NCBI GenBank assembly: GCA_040002995.1
Contig: JBDUDK010000052.1
Span: forward strand, 49,195-113,194
Direction of reading: 5' to 3'
DNA length: 64,000 nucleotides
Origin: JBDUDK01 sp040002995
GTDB taxonomy: Bacteria > Actinomycetota > Acidimicrobiia > Acidimicrobiales > Ilumatobacteraceae
Positions 1 to 8,004 of the stretch are shown piece by piece. The position numbers and the translations under genes are program-made. Numbering within the stretch: the stretch's first letter is position 1; the number at the start of each line of letters is the position of its first letter. The notes beneath the pieces were generated by a model. It did no database searches, was not told the origin of the DNA, and saw nothing but the letters and a program-made list of their open reading frames with translations.

Positions 1-1
1 C

Positions 2-844
2 GAGGGCGTCACGCTCAAACTCGAGCAACTGCAGCACACGGGCTCATTCAAGGCGCGCGGCGCCTTCAACCGATTGCTGTCGACCGACGTGCCGCCCGCC
101 GGCCTGGTGGCCGCATCGGGTGGCAATCACGGTGCCGCCGTGGCGTTCGCGGCGCGCCGGCTCGGCCACCGTGCCGAGATCTTCGTGCCGCGGTCGAGCC
201 CGAGTTCCAAGATCGCGCGCATCCGCTCGTACGGCGCTGATGTGATCGTGGACGGCGACGTCTACGACGACGCGCAACGCGCGTGCGACATCCGCCAAGC
301 CGAAAGCGGGGCGCTACTCGTGCATCCCTACGACCACGTCGATACCGTGGCGGGCGCGGGCACCGTCGGCTGCGAGCTTGATGCCGATGCGCCCGACCTC
401 GACACGGTGCTCGTCGCGGTCGGGGGCGGGGGCCTCTGCGCAGGGGTCGCCGCGTGGTATGCGGGCCGGATCAAGGTGGTGGCCGTCGAGCCCGAGCTGG
501 TGCCGGCCATGCACACTGCGCTCGCCGCCGGAGAAGCCACCGATGTCACGGTCGGCCCGAGCATCGCGGCCGACTCGCTCGGCGCCAAACGCATCGGCGC
601 CGTTCCGTTCGCGGTGGCGCGAGCGTTTGTCCACGATTCGGTGCTGGTAACTGACGACGACATCCGCCAGGCTCAGCGCACCTTCTGGGAGGACCTCCGC
701 CTCATGATCGAACCCGGCGGTGCGGCGGCCTATGCCGCGCTCATGAGCGGGGCCTACCGGCCCGAGCCGGGCGAACGAGTGGCGGCCATTGTCTGCGGCG
801 CCAACTTCGATCTCGCGACAATTCTTGGACCAATCACCGGGTGA
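2..844 (+). CDS. Threonine/serine dehydratase, PLP-dependent (5' end cut by window)
   Basis: The reading frame is open from base 2, so the gene begins before the window. Upstream of the first internal ATG (74) the frame reads ...LEQLQHTGSFKARGAFN, which holds the SFKxRGA lysine motif that binds pyridoxal phosphate in fold-type II dehydratases. SGGNHGAAVAF (phosphate/substrate loop) and the glycine-rich GGGGLCAG loop follow at the expected spacing. The family deaminates threonine or serine to 2-oxoacids; there is no C-terminal ACT regulatory domain, so this is a catabolic/YbaK-independent short form rather than biosynthetic IlvA. Its 3' end overlaps the convergent MBL gene by 11 bp. A racemase of the same fold cannot be excluded. 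Confidence 0.88.
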   Translation, partial: EGVTLKLEQLQHTGSFKARGAFNRLLSTDVPPAGLVAASGGNHGAAVAFAARRLGHRAEIFVPRSSPSSKIARIRSYGADVIVDGDVYDDAQRACDIRQAESGALLVHPYDHVDTVAGAGTVGCELDADAPDLDTVLVAVGGGGLCAGVAAWYAGRIKVVAVEPELVPAMHTALAAGEATDVTVGPSIAADSLGAKRIGAVPFAVARAFVHDSVLVTDDDIRQAQRTFWEDLRLMIEPGGAAAYAALMSGAYRPEPGERVAAIVCGANFDLATILGPITG

Positions 845-1892
845 CGGTGTAGAGCATCCCACTCTCGTCGTCGCGGCGCGCGGCCTGACCGGCGAGGCGC
901 AGGTGCTCGAGGTGCGCATAGGTTTCGCTCTCGGCCATCGAGCCCCACGAACGCCGAGAAAACAGATGATGGGAGAGCTCCTCGACGGTGGCGGGCCGGT
1001 CGAGTTCCTGTGACGCCGACCGCAGCTTGTCGAGTCGCTCCTCGTGATGGTGGCGGATGGCCTTGGCGCGGCCGGCGAGATCGGTGAACGGATGCCCGTG
1101 CGCGGGCAGCGCGAGGCGTACGCCCGGTAGCTCGATCATCCGCTCGAGGGAGCCAAAGAACTCCGCGAGCGGATCTTCGCCCGCGCTCAAACCCGAGATG
1201 TGGGGCGTGATGGTGGGTAGCACGTGGTCGCCCGACAGCAGGACGCCTTCGGTGGGATCGAGCAGGCAGAGGTGATCGGGAGTGTGGCCGGGCGTATGGA
1301 CGGCGACCCACTCGCGGCGGGCGAGCATGATGATCTCCGCGTCGTCGACGCGCCGCGACGGCCTCGGCGTGGCGAACACGCCTTCCATCGAGCGCCGCAG
1401 CCGTGAACCACTTCCCGAGCGGAGATGCGGCCGGTACGGCGCGCCGCCCCAAGGTGTGGGACGGTCCCACGGCGGCCGAGTAGGGGGGGCCGGTTCCTCG
1501 TTCGTCGTGAGGTCGTCGGAGGTGTCGTCGTCGCGCGCCGGATCCCACCACGTCCGAAACGTTCGGTGCGTGACGATCTCGGCGCCCGTCTCGTGACGGA
1601 GGCGACCCGAGCCGCCGTAGTGATCGGGATGGCTATGCGTGACCACGACGGTGTGCACGCGTTTCAGCGCGACGCCGGCGTCGCGTAGGCGCCCGAGCAT
1701 CGCCTTCCACGGCTTGGGCCCCGGGAGGCCGGGATCGACGAGGGCGAAACCCCGTTCATCTTCGAGCGCGTAGCAGTTGACATGCCCGAGTCCGGGCATC
1801 TCGATCGGCAGTTGGAGGCGTAGCACTCCGGGTGCCACCTCGGTGATCTCGGCCGAGGCGGGTTCTTGTTCTTGGCGCTTCGGCTTGTCCAT
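834..1892 (-). CDS. MBL-fold metallo-hydrolase with C-terminal winged-helix domain
   Basis: 352 aa. The zinc signature THSHPDHYGG (His86, His88, Asp90, His91) and later metal-binding histidines in VHTPGHTPDHLC and PAHGHPF identify a metallo-beta-lactamase-fold hydrolase of the glyoxalase II/LACTB2 type. The final 80 residues, with VEELSHHLFSRRSW..., look like the small helical/winged-helix tail of LACTB2-like enzymes. The substrate cannot be read from sequence: thioester or nucleic acid hydrolysis are both known for relatives. Start ATG at 1892 lies 10 bp after the oligoribonuclease stop on the same strand, so the two are probably co-transcribed. Confidence 0.85.
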   Translation of the reverse strand: MDKPKRQEQEPASAEITEVAPGVLRLQLPIEMPGLGHVNCYALEDERGFALVDPGLPGPKPWKAMLGRLRDAGVALKRVHTVVVTHSHPDHYGGSGRLRHETGAEIVTHRTFRTWWDPARDDDTSDDLTTNEEPAPPTRPPWDRPTPWGGAPYRPHLRSGSGSRLRRSMEGVFATPRPSRRVDDAEIIMLARREWVAVHTPGHTPDHLCLLDPTEGVLLSGDHVLPTITPHISGLSAGEDPLAEFFGSLERMIELPGVRLALPAHGHPFTDLAGRAKAIRHHHEERLDKLRSASQELDRPATVEELSHHLFSRRSWGSMAESETYAHLEHLRLAGQAARRDDESGMLYTVTR

Positions 1893-1902
1893 GGCCCTGA
1901 GG

Positions 1903-2469
1903 TTACGGGGCGGAGGTCGCCGGAGTCCCGTTCGAGCTGGGAACGAAGATGTGCTCGCGGTAGAAGCGCAGCTCCTCGATGCTCTCCCTGATGTCGTCGA
2001 GGGCTCGGTGACTGCCGGCCTTCTGCGGCCGGGCGGCGCGAACTTTCGGATACCAGCGGCGCACGAGTTCCTTGATCGTCGACACGTCGACCGACCGGTA
2101 GTGCAGCCAGTTCTCGATCTCGGGTAGGTAGGCGTCGAGGAACCGGCGGTCGGTCCCGATCGAGTTTCCGCACAGGGGCACAGCGCGTTCGATGGTGGCG
2201 TACTGCTTGATGAACTCGAGCGTGGCCTGACCGGCCTGGGCGAGCGTGATCGTCGACGCTTCGATCGCGGGCAGCAGGCCGGAACGAGTGTGCATATCGC
2301 GCACGAAGTCCTCCATCAGCGCGAGTGCCTCTGGCGATTGGTGCACCACGAGGTCGGGGCCTTCCGCGAGGATCGTGAGGTCGTCATCGGTTACCAGCGT
2401 GGCGATCTCGACGATGACGTCTTTGTGAGGGTTGAGGCCGGTCATCTCAAGGTCCATCCACACGAGCAC
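1903..2469 (-). CDS. orn: Oligoribonuclease (DEDDh 3'-5' exoribonuclease)
   Basis: 188 aa, the normal family length. The protein opens with LVWMDLEMTGLNPHKD, giving the first catalytic pair Asp6/Glu8, and ends with HRALDDIRESIEELRFYRE, the His/Asp of ExoIII motif. These features are characteristic of Orn, which degrades 2-5 nt RNA fragments and pGpG to mononucleotides in the cytoplasm. The start is a GTG at 2469, which places the DLE motif at residues 6-8 as in other Orn proteins. It lies upstream of the MBL gene on the same strand and is divergent from dut. Confidence 0.95.
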   Translation of the reverse strand: MLVWMDLEMTGLNPHKDVIVEIATLVTDDDLTILAEGPDLVVHQSPEALALMEDFVRDMHTRSGLLPAIEASTITLAQAGQATLEFIKQYATIERAVPLCGNSIGTDRRFLDAYLPEIENWLHYRSVDVSTIKELVRRWYPKVRAARPQKAGSHRALDDIRESIEELRFYREHIFVPSSNGTPATSAP

Positions 2470-2504
2470 GGCGGCGACCTTACGCGCCCCTACGCTCGGC
2501 GCCC

Positions 2505-2939
2505 GTGCTTCAACTGCCGATCTTCCGGCTCGATCCCGACTTGCCGCTGCCCGCGTACGCGCGCGCCGGTGATGCCGGGCTCGATCTGCTTGCTCGCGAG
2601 GACGCTGTGCTCGCCGCGGGCGGCGGCCGCGCGCTGGTGCCCACCGGTGTCGCTGTCGCGATACCCGTCGGCTATGCCGGATTCGTGCTGCCTCGATCGG
2701 GGTTGGCGTTGCGCTGCGGCGTGACGTTGTTGAACAGCCCCGGTCTCATCGACGCCGGATACCGCGACGAGCTCAAGGTGCTACTCGTCAACCTCGACCC
2801 CGCGGCCGCGTACGAGGTACACCGCGGGGATCGGATCGCGCAGCTGGTGATCCAGCAGGTCGGCGCGGTCGAACTCGTAGAAGTCGAAGCGCTCGACGGC
2901 GAGAATCGCGGCGGCGGCTTCGGCCATACCGGTCGCTAG
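2505..2939 (+). CDS. dut: dUTP diphosphatase
   Basis: 144 aa trimeric dUTPase with all five motifs: AGDAGLDL (1), PRSGLA (2), GLIDAGYRDELKV (3, with the catalytic Asp and the uracil-selecting Tyr region), GDRIAQLV (4) and a C-terminal RGGGFGHTG (5, phosphate-capping arm). It hydrolyses dUTP to dUMP and diphosphate, keeping uracil out of DNA and feeding thymidylate synthesis. GTG start at 2505; the shorter spacing to divergent orn is 35 bp, so both promoters must overlap in that gap or lie inside the genes. Confidence 0.96.
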   Translation: MLQLPIFRLDPDLPLPAYARAGDAGLDLLAREDAVLAAGGGRALVPTGVAVAIPVGYAGFVLPRSGLALRCGVTLLNSPGLIDAGYRDELKVLLVNLDPAAAYEVHRGDRIAQLVIQQVGAVELVEVEALDGENRGGGFGHTGR

Positions 2940-2943
2940 AGCA

Positions 2944-3867
2944 TTAGGGCTGCCGGCCGACTTCACGGGCGTCCTTGTCGTCACGCAACCCAAGAAAGCT
3001 CGGTTGGCGCAGGAGGCCGTCTCTGGTCCATTCCGCGAACGCGATCTCGCCGACGAGCTCCGGCCGCACCCAGTGCGCGACCTTGCGCACCGCGGGCGGC
3101 GGAGGCGGGGCGAATGGGCAGTCCTCTTGGGCGAGCGCGGCGAAACGCCGCTCGAGTTCCGTGAACTTCCGCTCGTCGAAGCCGCTGCCGACCGAGCCCG
3201 CGTAGTGCAACGTTGCGTCGTCATCGAACCAGCCGACGAGCACAGCGCCAAAGCGCGGAGCCCGGCCGCCCTCGCCGGTGGTCCAACCTCCGATCACCAA
3301 CTCCTGGCGACCGCGCACCTTGACCTTGCGCCACGCGCTTGAGCGTTTTCCGGGCAGATAGGTGCTGTCGGTCCGCTTGGCCATGACCCCTTCGAGGCCG
3401 TGCTCCGTTGCTACCTCGAGCAACGCGGGGCCGTCGTCGTGCACCGTGGAAATCGCCCACTGCTCGCCCGGATCGAGAACCGATTCGAGGAGACGTCGCC
3501 GGTCGGTCCACGGCAGGTCGAAGAGCTCATGGCCTTCGAGGACGAGCAGATCGAAGGCGATGTAGTTCACCTCGACCTCTCTCCGCTGAAGGAGGTCGAA
3601 GCGCGGCCGGCCCGTCTCGTCCAGGGCCACCACCTCACCGTCGAGGACGGCCGACGAGGCGTTGACCGCAGTGGCCAGACCGCCTAGCTCCGGCCATTTC
3701 GCCGTGACGTCGATGAGGTTCGAGCTCTGGAGGCCCAGCCCATCTCCGTCGCACCACGCGAGCGTCCGGTAGCCGTCCCACTTGACCTCGAACGACCAAC
3801 CGGTCTCCTCCTCGCGCGGCAGCTCACCACCGACGGCCTTCATCGGTGCGATGCCGCGTCGGGGCAT
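2944..3867 (-). CDS. Stand-alone ATP-dependent DNA ligase (LigC / LigD-ligase-domain type)
   Basis: 307 aa. The adenylation lysine motif KWDGYR (Lys29) and the motif V lysines in AWRKVKVRGRQELVIGG identify an ATP-dependent DNA ligase; the C-terminal ~100 residues form the OB-fold. The size matches a minimal two-domain ligase without polymerase or nuclease modules, as in actinobacterial LigC or a separated LigD ligase domain used in end joining or repair. Its ATG shares one base with the TGA of the upstream CoA-transferase (TGATG), so translation is probably coupled, although no functional link between ligase and CoA-transferase is obvious. Ku is not in the window. Confidence 0.9.
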   Translation of the reverse strand: MPRRGIAPMKAVGGELPREEETGWSFEVKWDGYRTLAWCDGDGLGLQSSNLIDVTAKWPELGGLATAVNASSAVLDGEVVALDETGRPRFDLLQRREVEVNYIAFDLLVLEGHELFDLPWTDRRRLLESVLDPGEQWAISTVHDDGPALLEVATEHGLEGVMAKRTDSTYLPGKRSSAWRKVKVRGRQELVIGGWTTGEGGRAPRFGAVLVGWFDDDATLHYAGSVGSGFDERKFTELERRFAALAQEDCPFAPPPPPAVRKVAHWVRPELVGEIAFAEWTRDGLLRQPSFLGLRDDKDAREVGRQP

Positions 3868-5111
3868 CAGGTCCGTTTGGGCACTCGGCTGGTCAGCACG
3901 CCCGTGGTTTCGAGCGCGTCGAGCTCGCGGTCGCTCAAGTCGAGGAGCTCATGAAGCACCTCTCGGTTGTGTTCGCCGCGGTACGCGGGCACACCGCGCA
4001 CGCCGGTCGCCGCACCGGAGAACTTCCACGGCGAGTTCGGCACGCTGAAGGTGCCGTCGCCGCGGTCGCTGATCTCGGCGATCGCGTCTCGCGATTGAGC
4101 CCACTCGGTACCGGCTACTTCCGCCGACGAACGCAACACACCCATCGCCAGCCCGTTGTCGGCGAGGACGGCCTCGATCTTGTCGAGATCGGTGAATGTC
4201 ATCGCCCACACTCGCATCTCGTCGACGAGCGCGGCGAGGTTGGCGCGGCGCGCGGACACGGTGGCGAACCGTGCGTCAGATGCCAGCTCAGGCCGCCCCA
4301 TGGCGGCGATGTAGTGCTCGAACGTGCCGCGCGCGGCAGGGTGGCCCGATACGACCACCGTGTGCCCCTCGCCCGTCGGCAACACCGGGAAGTCGCTCGG
4401 CGCGAACGACGGCACCTCGTCGTCGAGATCGTCTCGTATGTCGGAGAGCTCCCAATGCAGATGCTCATTGACGTAGAGCATGGTCTCGCACATCGATACG
4501 TCGATCGACTGGCCGAGCCCGGTCTGCTCTCGTTGATACAGGGCGGCGAGGATCGCCGAGCAGCACTCGAGCGATGTGTAGACGTCGGCGTGTGAGTAGA
4601 CGTCGTTTGCGAATTGGCCGCCGCGACCCATCCCCTGGCCGTAGGTGAACCCGCTCTCGGCGCCCACGACCGGGGCGTAGGCACGGCGCCCGTTCCACGG
4701 TCCGGTCTGGCCGTACCCGCTGATCGCCGCATAGACCAGGCGGGGGTTGTCGGCCGCGAGATCGCTGTAGGAGAGGCCCATGCGCGCCATCACGCCCGGC
4801 CGGAAATTCTCGAGGACGACGTCGGCCCTTTTGGCGAGCCGGCGCAGCAGCGCCACGGCTTCGGGACGGCGGAGGTCGACGGAGATGTTGCGCTTGCCCA
4901 CGTTCTGTTGGGCGAAGTAGCTCGCGATCGAGTTGACCCGAGGGACCGCGAAGCGGGTCATGTCGCCCTCGGGGGGCTCGATCTTGATGACGTTCGCGCC
5001 GAGGTCGGTGAGCATCCGGGCGCAGTGCGGGCCGGACAGGACGCGGGAGAAATCGAGCACCAGGACCCCGTCGAGGGGTCCGGGCCCGCGGGAGAGGGGC
5101 GCAGTGGTCAC
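3867..5111 (-). CDS. Class III CoA-transferase (CaiB/BaiF family)
   Basis: 414 aa. The N-terminal GVLVLDFSRVLSGPHCARMLTDLGA and the segment RNISVDLRRPEA, ENFRPGVMARMGL are signatures of family III CoA-transferases (formyl-CoA transferase, CaiB, alpha-methylacyl-CoA racemase). The family moves CoA between carboxylic acids through a catalytic aspartate; the candidate lies in NFRPG...YSDLAADNPRLVY-ISGYGQTGP. The acid pair is not predictable. It is first in a two-gene unit with the DNA ligase (TGATG junction) and divergent from the acyl-ACP desaturase. Confidence 0.9.
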   Translation of the reverse strand: MTTAPLSRGPGPLDGVLVLDFSRVLSGPHCARMLTDLGANVIKIEPPEGDMTRFAVPRVNSIASYFAQQNVGKRNISVDLRRPEAVALLRRLAKRADVVLENFRPGVMARMGLSYSDLAADNPRLVYAAISGYGQTGPWNGRRAYAPVVGAESGFTYGQGMGRGGQFANDVYSHADVYTSLECCSAILAALYQREQTGLGQSIDVSMCETMLYVNEHLHWELSDIRDDLDDEVPSFAPSDFPVLPTGEGHTVVVSGHPAARGTFEHYIAAMGRPELASDARFATVSARRANLAALVDEMRVWAMTFTDLDKIEAVLADNGLAMGVLRSSAEVAGTEWAQSRDAIAEISDRGDGTFSVPNSPWKFSGAATGVRGVPAYRGEHNREVLHELLDLSDRELDALETTGVLTSRVPKRT

Positions 5112-5228
5112 AGGGCGCCGAGGCTACGTGCCGCGGCCATGGTCCCGTGCGCCCGGACTTCGCCTGCTCGTAGCGGCAAAATTCCGCCTCCGAAACAGCC
5201 CGCGGAACTAAACGCCCGAGGGTGGCGC

Positions 5229-5246
5229 CTACCGACCAGTAGGTAG
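5229..5246. promoter_or_regulatory. Putative TetR-type operator before the desaturase
   Basis: Imperfect palindrome CTACCgACcaGTaGGTAG, 14 of 18 positions symmetric with both arms ending CTACC/GGTAG. It ends 10 bp before the GTG start of the acyl-ACP desaturase at 5256, where a repressor would block transcription or the leader. The form resembles operators of TetR-family regulators of actinobacterial lipid genes; no tetR gene is present in the window. Confidence 0.4.
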
Positions 5247-5255
5247 ACTGAAGCG

Positions 5256-6185
5256 GTGATCCACGCCGCCGACTCCCTTCTCCGCGACCTGGAGCCGACA
5301 GCAGCCAAGCTGCTCGACCGGCATCTAGCCACGTCGAAAGAGTGGTTCCCCCACGAGTTGGTTCCCTACAGCCGGGGCCGCGACTTCGTGGCCGGAACGT
5401 CGTGGGACGAGCGCGACGCCGACCTTGCCGGCGCCAGTCTCAGCCCGGCGGTGGCCAGCGCCCTGTTCGTGAACCTGCTCACGGAGGACAACCTCCCGTA
5501 CTACTTCCGCGACGTCGAGCGGATGTTCGGGCCCGACGAGGCCTGGGGGGTGTGGGCCCGGCGGTGGACCGCCGAGGAGGGCCGCCACTCCATCGTGATT
5601 CGCGACTACCTGACCGTCACCCGCGCGATCGACCCCGTGAGTCTCGAGCGGGCCCGTATGGCCCAGGTGTCCGGGGGCGAGACCCCTTGGCCCGGTGGTC
5701 CGCAAGCCGGCCTCATCTACCTCACTCTGCAGGAACTGGCGACACGTATCGCCCATCGCAACACCGGCAAGGTCATCGGCGACACCGCGGGATACGACGT
5801 GATGGCCCGGGTGGCGGCCGACGAGAACCTCCACTTCTTGTTCTACCGAGACCTGGCGACGGAGGCGTTTGCACGCGACCCGTCGGAAATGGTGATTGCG
5901 GCGGAGCAGGTCGTGCGTACGTTCTCGATGCCCGGCCGCGGCATCGTCGATTTCGACTTCCACGCTGGGCTCATCGCGCGCGCCGGCATCTACGACCTCA
6001 CCGCCTACCACGACCTGATCCTGGTGCCGGTTCTCCTGCGGCACTGGGGGATCGCCGATCTCTCCGGGTTGTCGGCCCCCGCCGAGAAGGCCCGCGATGC
6101 CCTGATCAAGCGGATCGATCGCACCGGCCAGGCCGCTCGCCGCCTGGCGCAGCGTCGTTCCGACCCCGTCCTCGCCGGCCTCTAG
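5256..6185 (+). CDS. Acyl-ACP desaturase (di-iron, DesA-like)
   Basis: 309 aa. The di-iron carboxylate ligands are all visible: Glu77 (NLLTEDNLPYYF), EExxH at 107-111 (AEEGRH), Glu160 (TLQELATR) and DExxH at 189-193 (ADENLH). This is the soluble plant-type stearoyl-ACP desaturase fold found in mycobacteria as DesA1/DesA2, which introduces a cis double bond into ACP-bound acyl chains using ferredoxin or flavodoxin electrons. GTG start at 5256. A TetR-like palindrome sits just upstream, and an acyl-CoA synthetase follows 100 bp downstream on the same strand, suggesting a fatty-acid theme. Confidence 0.92.
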   Translation: MIHAADSLLRDLEPTAAKLLDRHLATSKEWFPHELVPYSRGRDFVAGTSWDERDADLAGASLSPAVASALFVNLLTEDNLPYYFRDVERMFGPDEAWGVWARRWTAEEGRHSIVIRDYLTVTRAIDPVSLERARMAQVSGGETPWPGGPQAGLIYLTLQELATRIAHRNTGKVIGDTAGYDVMARVAADENLHFLFYRDLATEAFARDPSEMVIAAEQVVRTFSMPGRGIVDFDFHAGLIARAGIYDLTAYHDLILVPVLLRHWGIADLSGLSAPAEKARDALIKRIDRTGQAARRLAQRRSDPVLAGL

Positions 6186-6207
6186 AACCCCCGAGAACGC
6201 CCCAAAC

Positions 6208-6222
6208 CGCGAACAGTTCGCG
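6208..6222. promoter_or_regulatory. Perfect 15-bp palindrome upstream of the acyl-CoA synthetase
   Basis: CGCGAACAGTTCGCG is perfectly symmetric around its central A. A partial copy sharing AACAGTTCGC lies at 6253-6262, 41 bp further on (about four helical turns), and the gene starts at 6286. The arrangement fits an operator pair bound on one face of the helix. It resembles neither the mycobacterial SOS box (spacing is wrong) nor a terminator. Confidence 0.45.
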
Positions 6223-6285
6223 TTTCGAGGGCGCCTGTGCTCTCGAAATGCAAACAGTTCGCCAAACGGCGCAAGAATCGATGGC

Positions 6286-8004
6286 ATGACTGTGCCCTCG
6301 ATTGCCGACGTCACCGCGGCCCTCACCGCCCCCGGCCAGATGTTCGAGATGGAGGAGGTCGCGATCCGCGGCATCCCGACCCGCACCTGGAAGCAGGCCC
6401 CCCGGTCGCTCCGCGCTGTCCTCGAATCCAGCCGCACCTTCGACGGCCGAGACTTCCTGGTCTTCGAGGACGATCACTTCTCATTCGACGCTCACTTCAG
6501 GGCGGCCGCGACGCTGGCCCACCGGCTCGTCAACGACTTCCGCGTCGTCAAGGGCGACCGGGTTGCGATCGCCATGCGCAACTACCCGGAGTGGTCGATC
6601 GCGTTCTGGGCGGCGGCCTCCGTCGGCGCGGTGCTCGTACCGCTGAACGCGTGGTGGACGGGCGCTGAACTCGAGTACGGGCTCGAGGACTCGGGTGCCA
6701 CCGTCGTCTTCGTCGACCAGGAACGACTCGAGCGCCTGCAGCCCCACCTCGCGAACCTCCCCGAGGTTCGGGCGGTCATCGTCGCCCGAGCCGCCGATCG
6801 AGCCGCCGCTCTCGCCGGCGCGCTGCACTTCGGTGAAGTCGTGGGACGTGTGGAAGATGAGGTCGACCTACCACCCGCCGAGATTGATCCGGAGGACGAC
6901 GCCACGATCTTCTACACGTCGGGCACCACCGGACGCTCGAAGGGCGCGCTCGGCACCCAGCGCAACATCTGCACGAACCTGTGGTCGCTCGGCTTCGCCT
7001 CGTCGCGTGCCACCGCCCGCTCGGCCGACGACCCCCGTCTCGCGGCGACCGCGGGCACCCGCACGAGCGATCAGAACGTGTACCTCCTCAGCGTGCCGTT
7101 CTTCCACGCCACCGGGTGTCACTCGATCCTCGTGGCCAACCTCGCGTTCGGCGGCGAGATCGTGATTATGCACAAGTGGGAACCGGGGCGGGCGCTCGAG
7201 TTGATCGAACGTGAACGGGTGACGACATTCGGCGGCGTGCCCGCCATGGTGTGGCAAGTGCTCGAGCACCCCGACTTCGCCAAGCGCGACATCTCGTCGG
7301 TGAAGAGCATCGGTTACGGCGGCGCGCCCGCGGCGCCGGAACTCGTTCGTCGCATCGAGGCGATGTTTCCCGGTCGCACACCGTCGAACGGCTACGGGCT
7401 CACGGAGACCTCGTCGGTCACGACCTTGAACTCGGGCGTTGACTACCTTCGCAAGCCGCAAAGCGTCGGCGTGCCCGTCGCGGTGTGCGATGTGAAGGTC
7501 GTCGACCCCGAGGGGCAAGAGCTCGCGCTGGGTGAGGTCGGAGAGCTCTGGATCAAAGGCCCCAACGTCGTGAAGGGCTACTTCAACAAGCCGGAGGCGA
7601 CCGAAGCCACCTTCACAGACGGCTGGCTGCACAGTGGCGACATCGCCCGCATCGACGAGGAGGGTTTCGTCTACATCGTCGACCGGGCGAAGGACATGAT
7701 CATCCGCGGCGGCGAGAACGTCTACTGCGTCGAAGTCGAGGCGGCGCTCTTCGAGCATCCCGCGGTGAGCGACGCCGCCGTCATCGGGATCCCTCACGAA
7801 GTGCTCGGAGAGGAGGTCGGAGCCGTCGTGCACGTCACCCCGCTGCAAACGGCCACGGAGGACGAACTGCGCGCCCACGTCCGTGAACGGTTGGCCGCAT
7901 TCAAGGTTCCCGTGCGCATCTGGTTCTACGACGAGCCGCTACCGCGCAACCCGGCGGGCAAGATCTTGAAGCGCGAGCTACGCCATCAGCTTCTGGGCGA
8001 GTGA
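6286..8004 (+). CDS. AMP-forming acyl-CoA synthetase (FadD-like)
   Basis: 572 aa ANL-superfamily enzyme. The P-loop FYTSGTTGRSKGALGTQRN, the YGLTETSS motif, the hinge region DRAKDMIIRGGENVYCVEVE and the C-terminal catalytic lysine in NPAGKILKRELR are all present. It activates a carboxylic acid as acyl-AMP and transfers it to CoA. Sequence alone does not set chain length; the position behind an acyl-ACP desaturase suggests a medium or long chain fatty acid. The upstream palindromes at 6208-6222 and 6253-6262 suggest a dedicated repressor. Its 3' end overlaps the convergent histidine kinase by 27 bp. Confidence 0.92.
   Translation: MTVPSIADVTAALTAPGQMFEMEEVAIRGIPTRTWKQAPRSLRAVLESSRTFDGRDFLVFEDDHFSFDAHFRAAATLAHRLVNDFRVVKGDRVAIAMRNYPEWSIAFWAAASVGAVLVPLNAWWTGAELEYGLEDSGATVVFVDQERLERLQPHLANLPEVRAVIVARAADRAAALAGALHFGEVVGRVEDEVDLPPAEIDPEDDATIFYTSGTTGRSKGALGTQRNICTNLWSLGFASSRATARSADDPRLAATAGTRTSDQNVYLLSVPFFHATGCHSILVANLAFGGEIVIMHKWEPGRALELIERERVTTFGGVPAMVWQVLEHPDFAKRDISSVKSIGYGGAPAAPELVRRIEAMFPGRTPSNGYGLTETSSVTTLNSGVDYLRKPQSVGVPVAVCDVKVVDPEGQELALGEVGELWIKGPNVVKGYFNKPEATEATFTDGWLHSGDIARIDEEGFVYIVDRAKDMIIRGGENVYCVEVEAALFEHPAVSDAAVIGIPHEVLGEEVGAVVHVTPLQTATEDELRAHVRERLAAFKVPVRIWFYDEPLPRNPAGKILKRELRHQLLGE

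Noticed and set aside
6208..6222. SOS box
   Set aside because: The actinobacterial LexA site has GAAC-N4-GTTC; here one base separates the half-sites, so LexA binding is unlikely.
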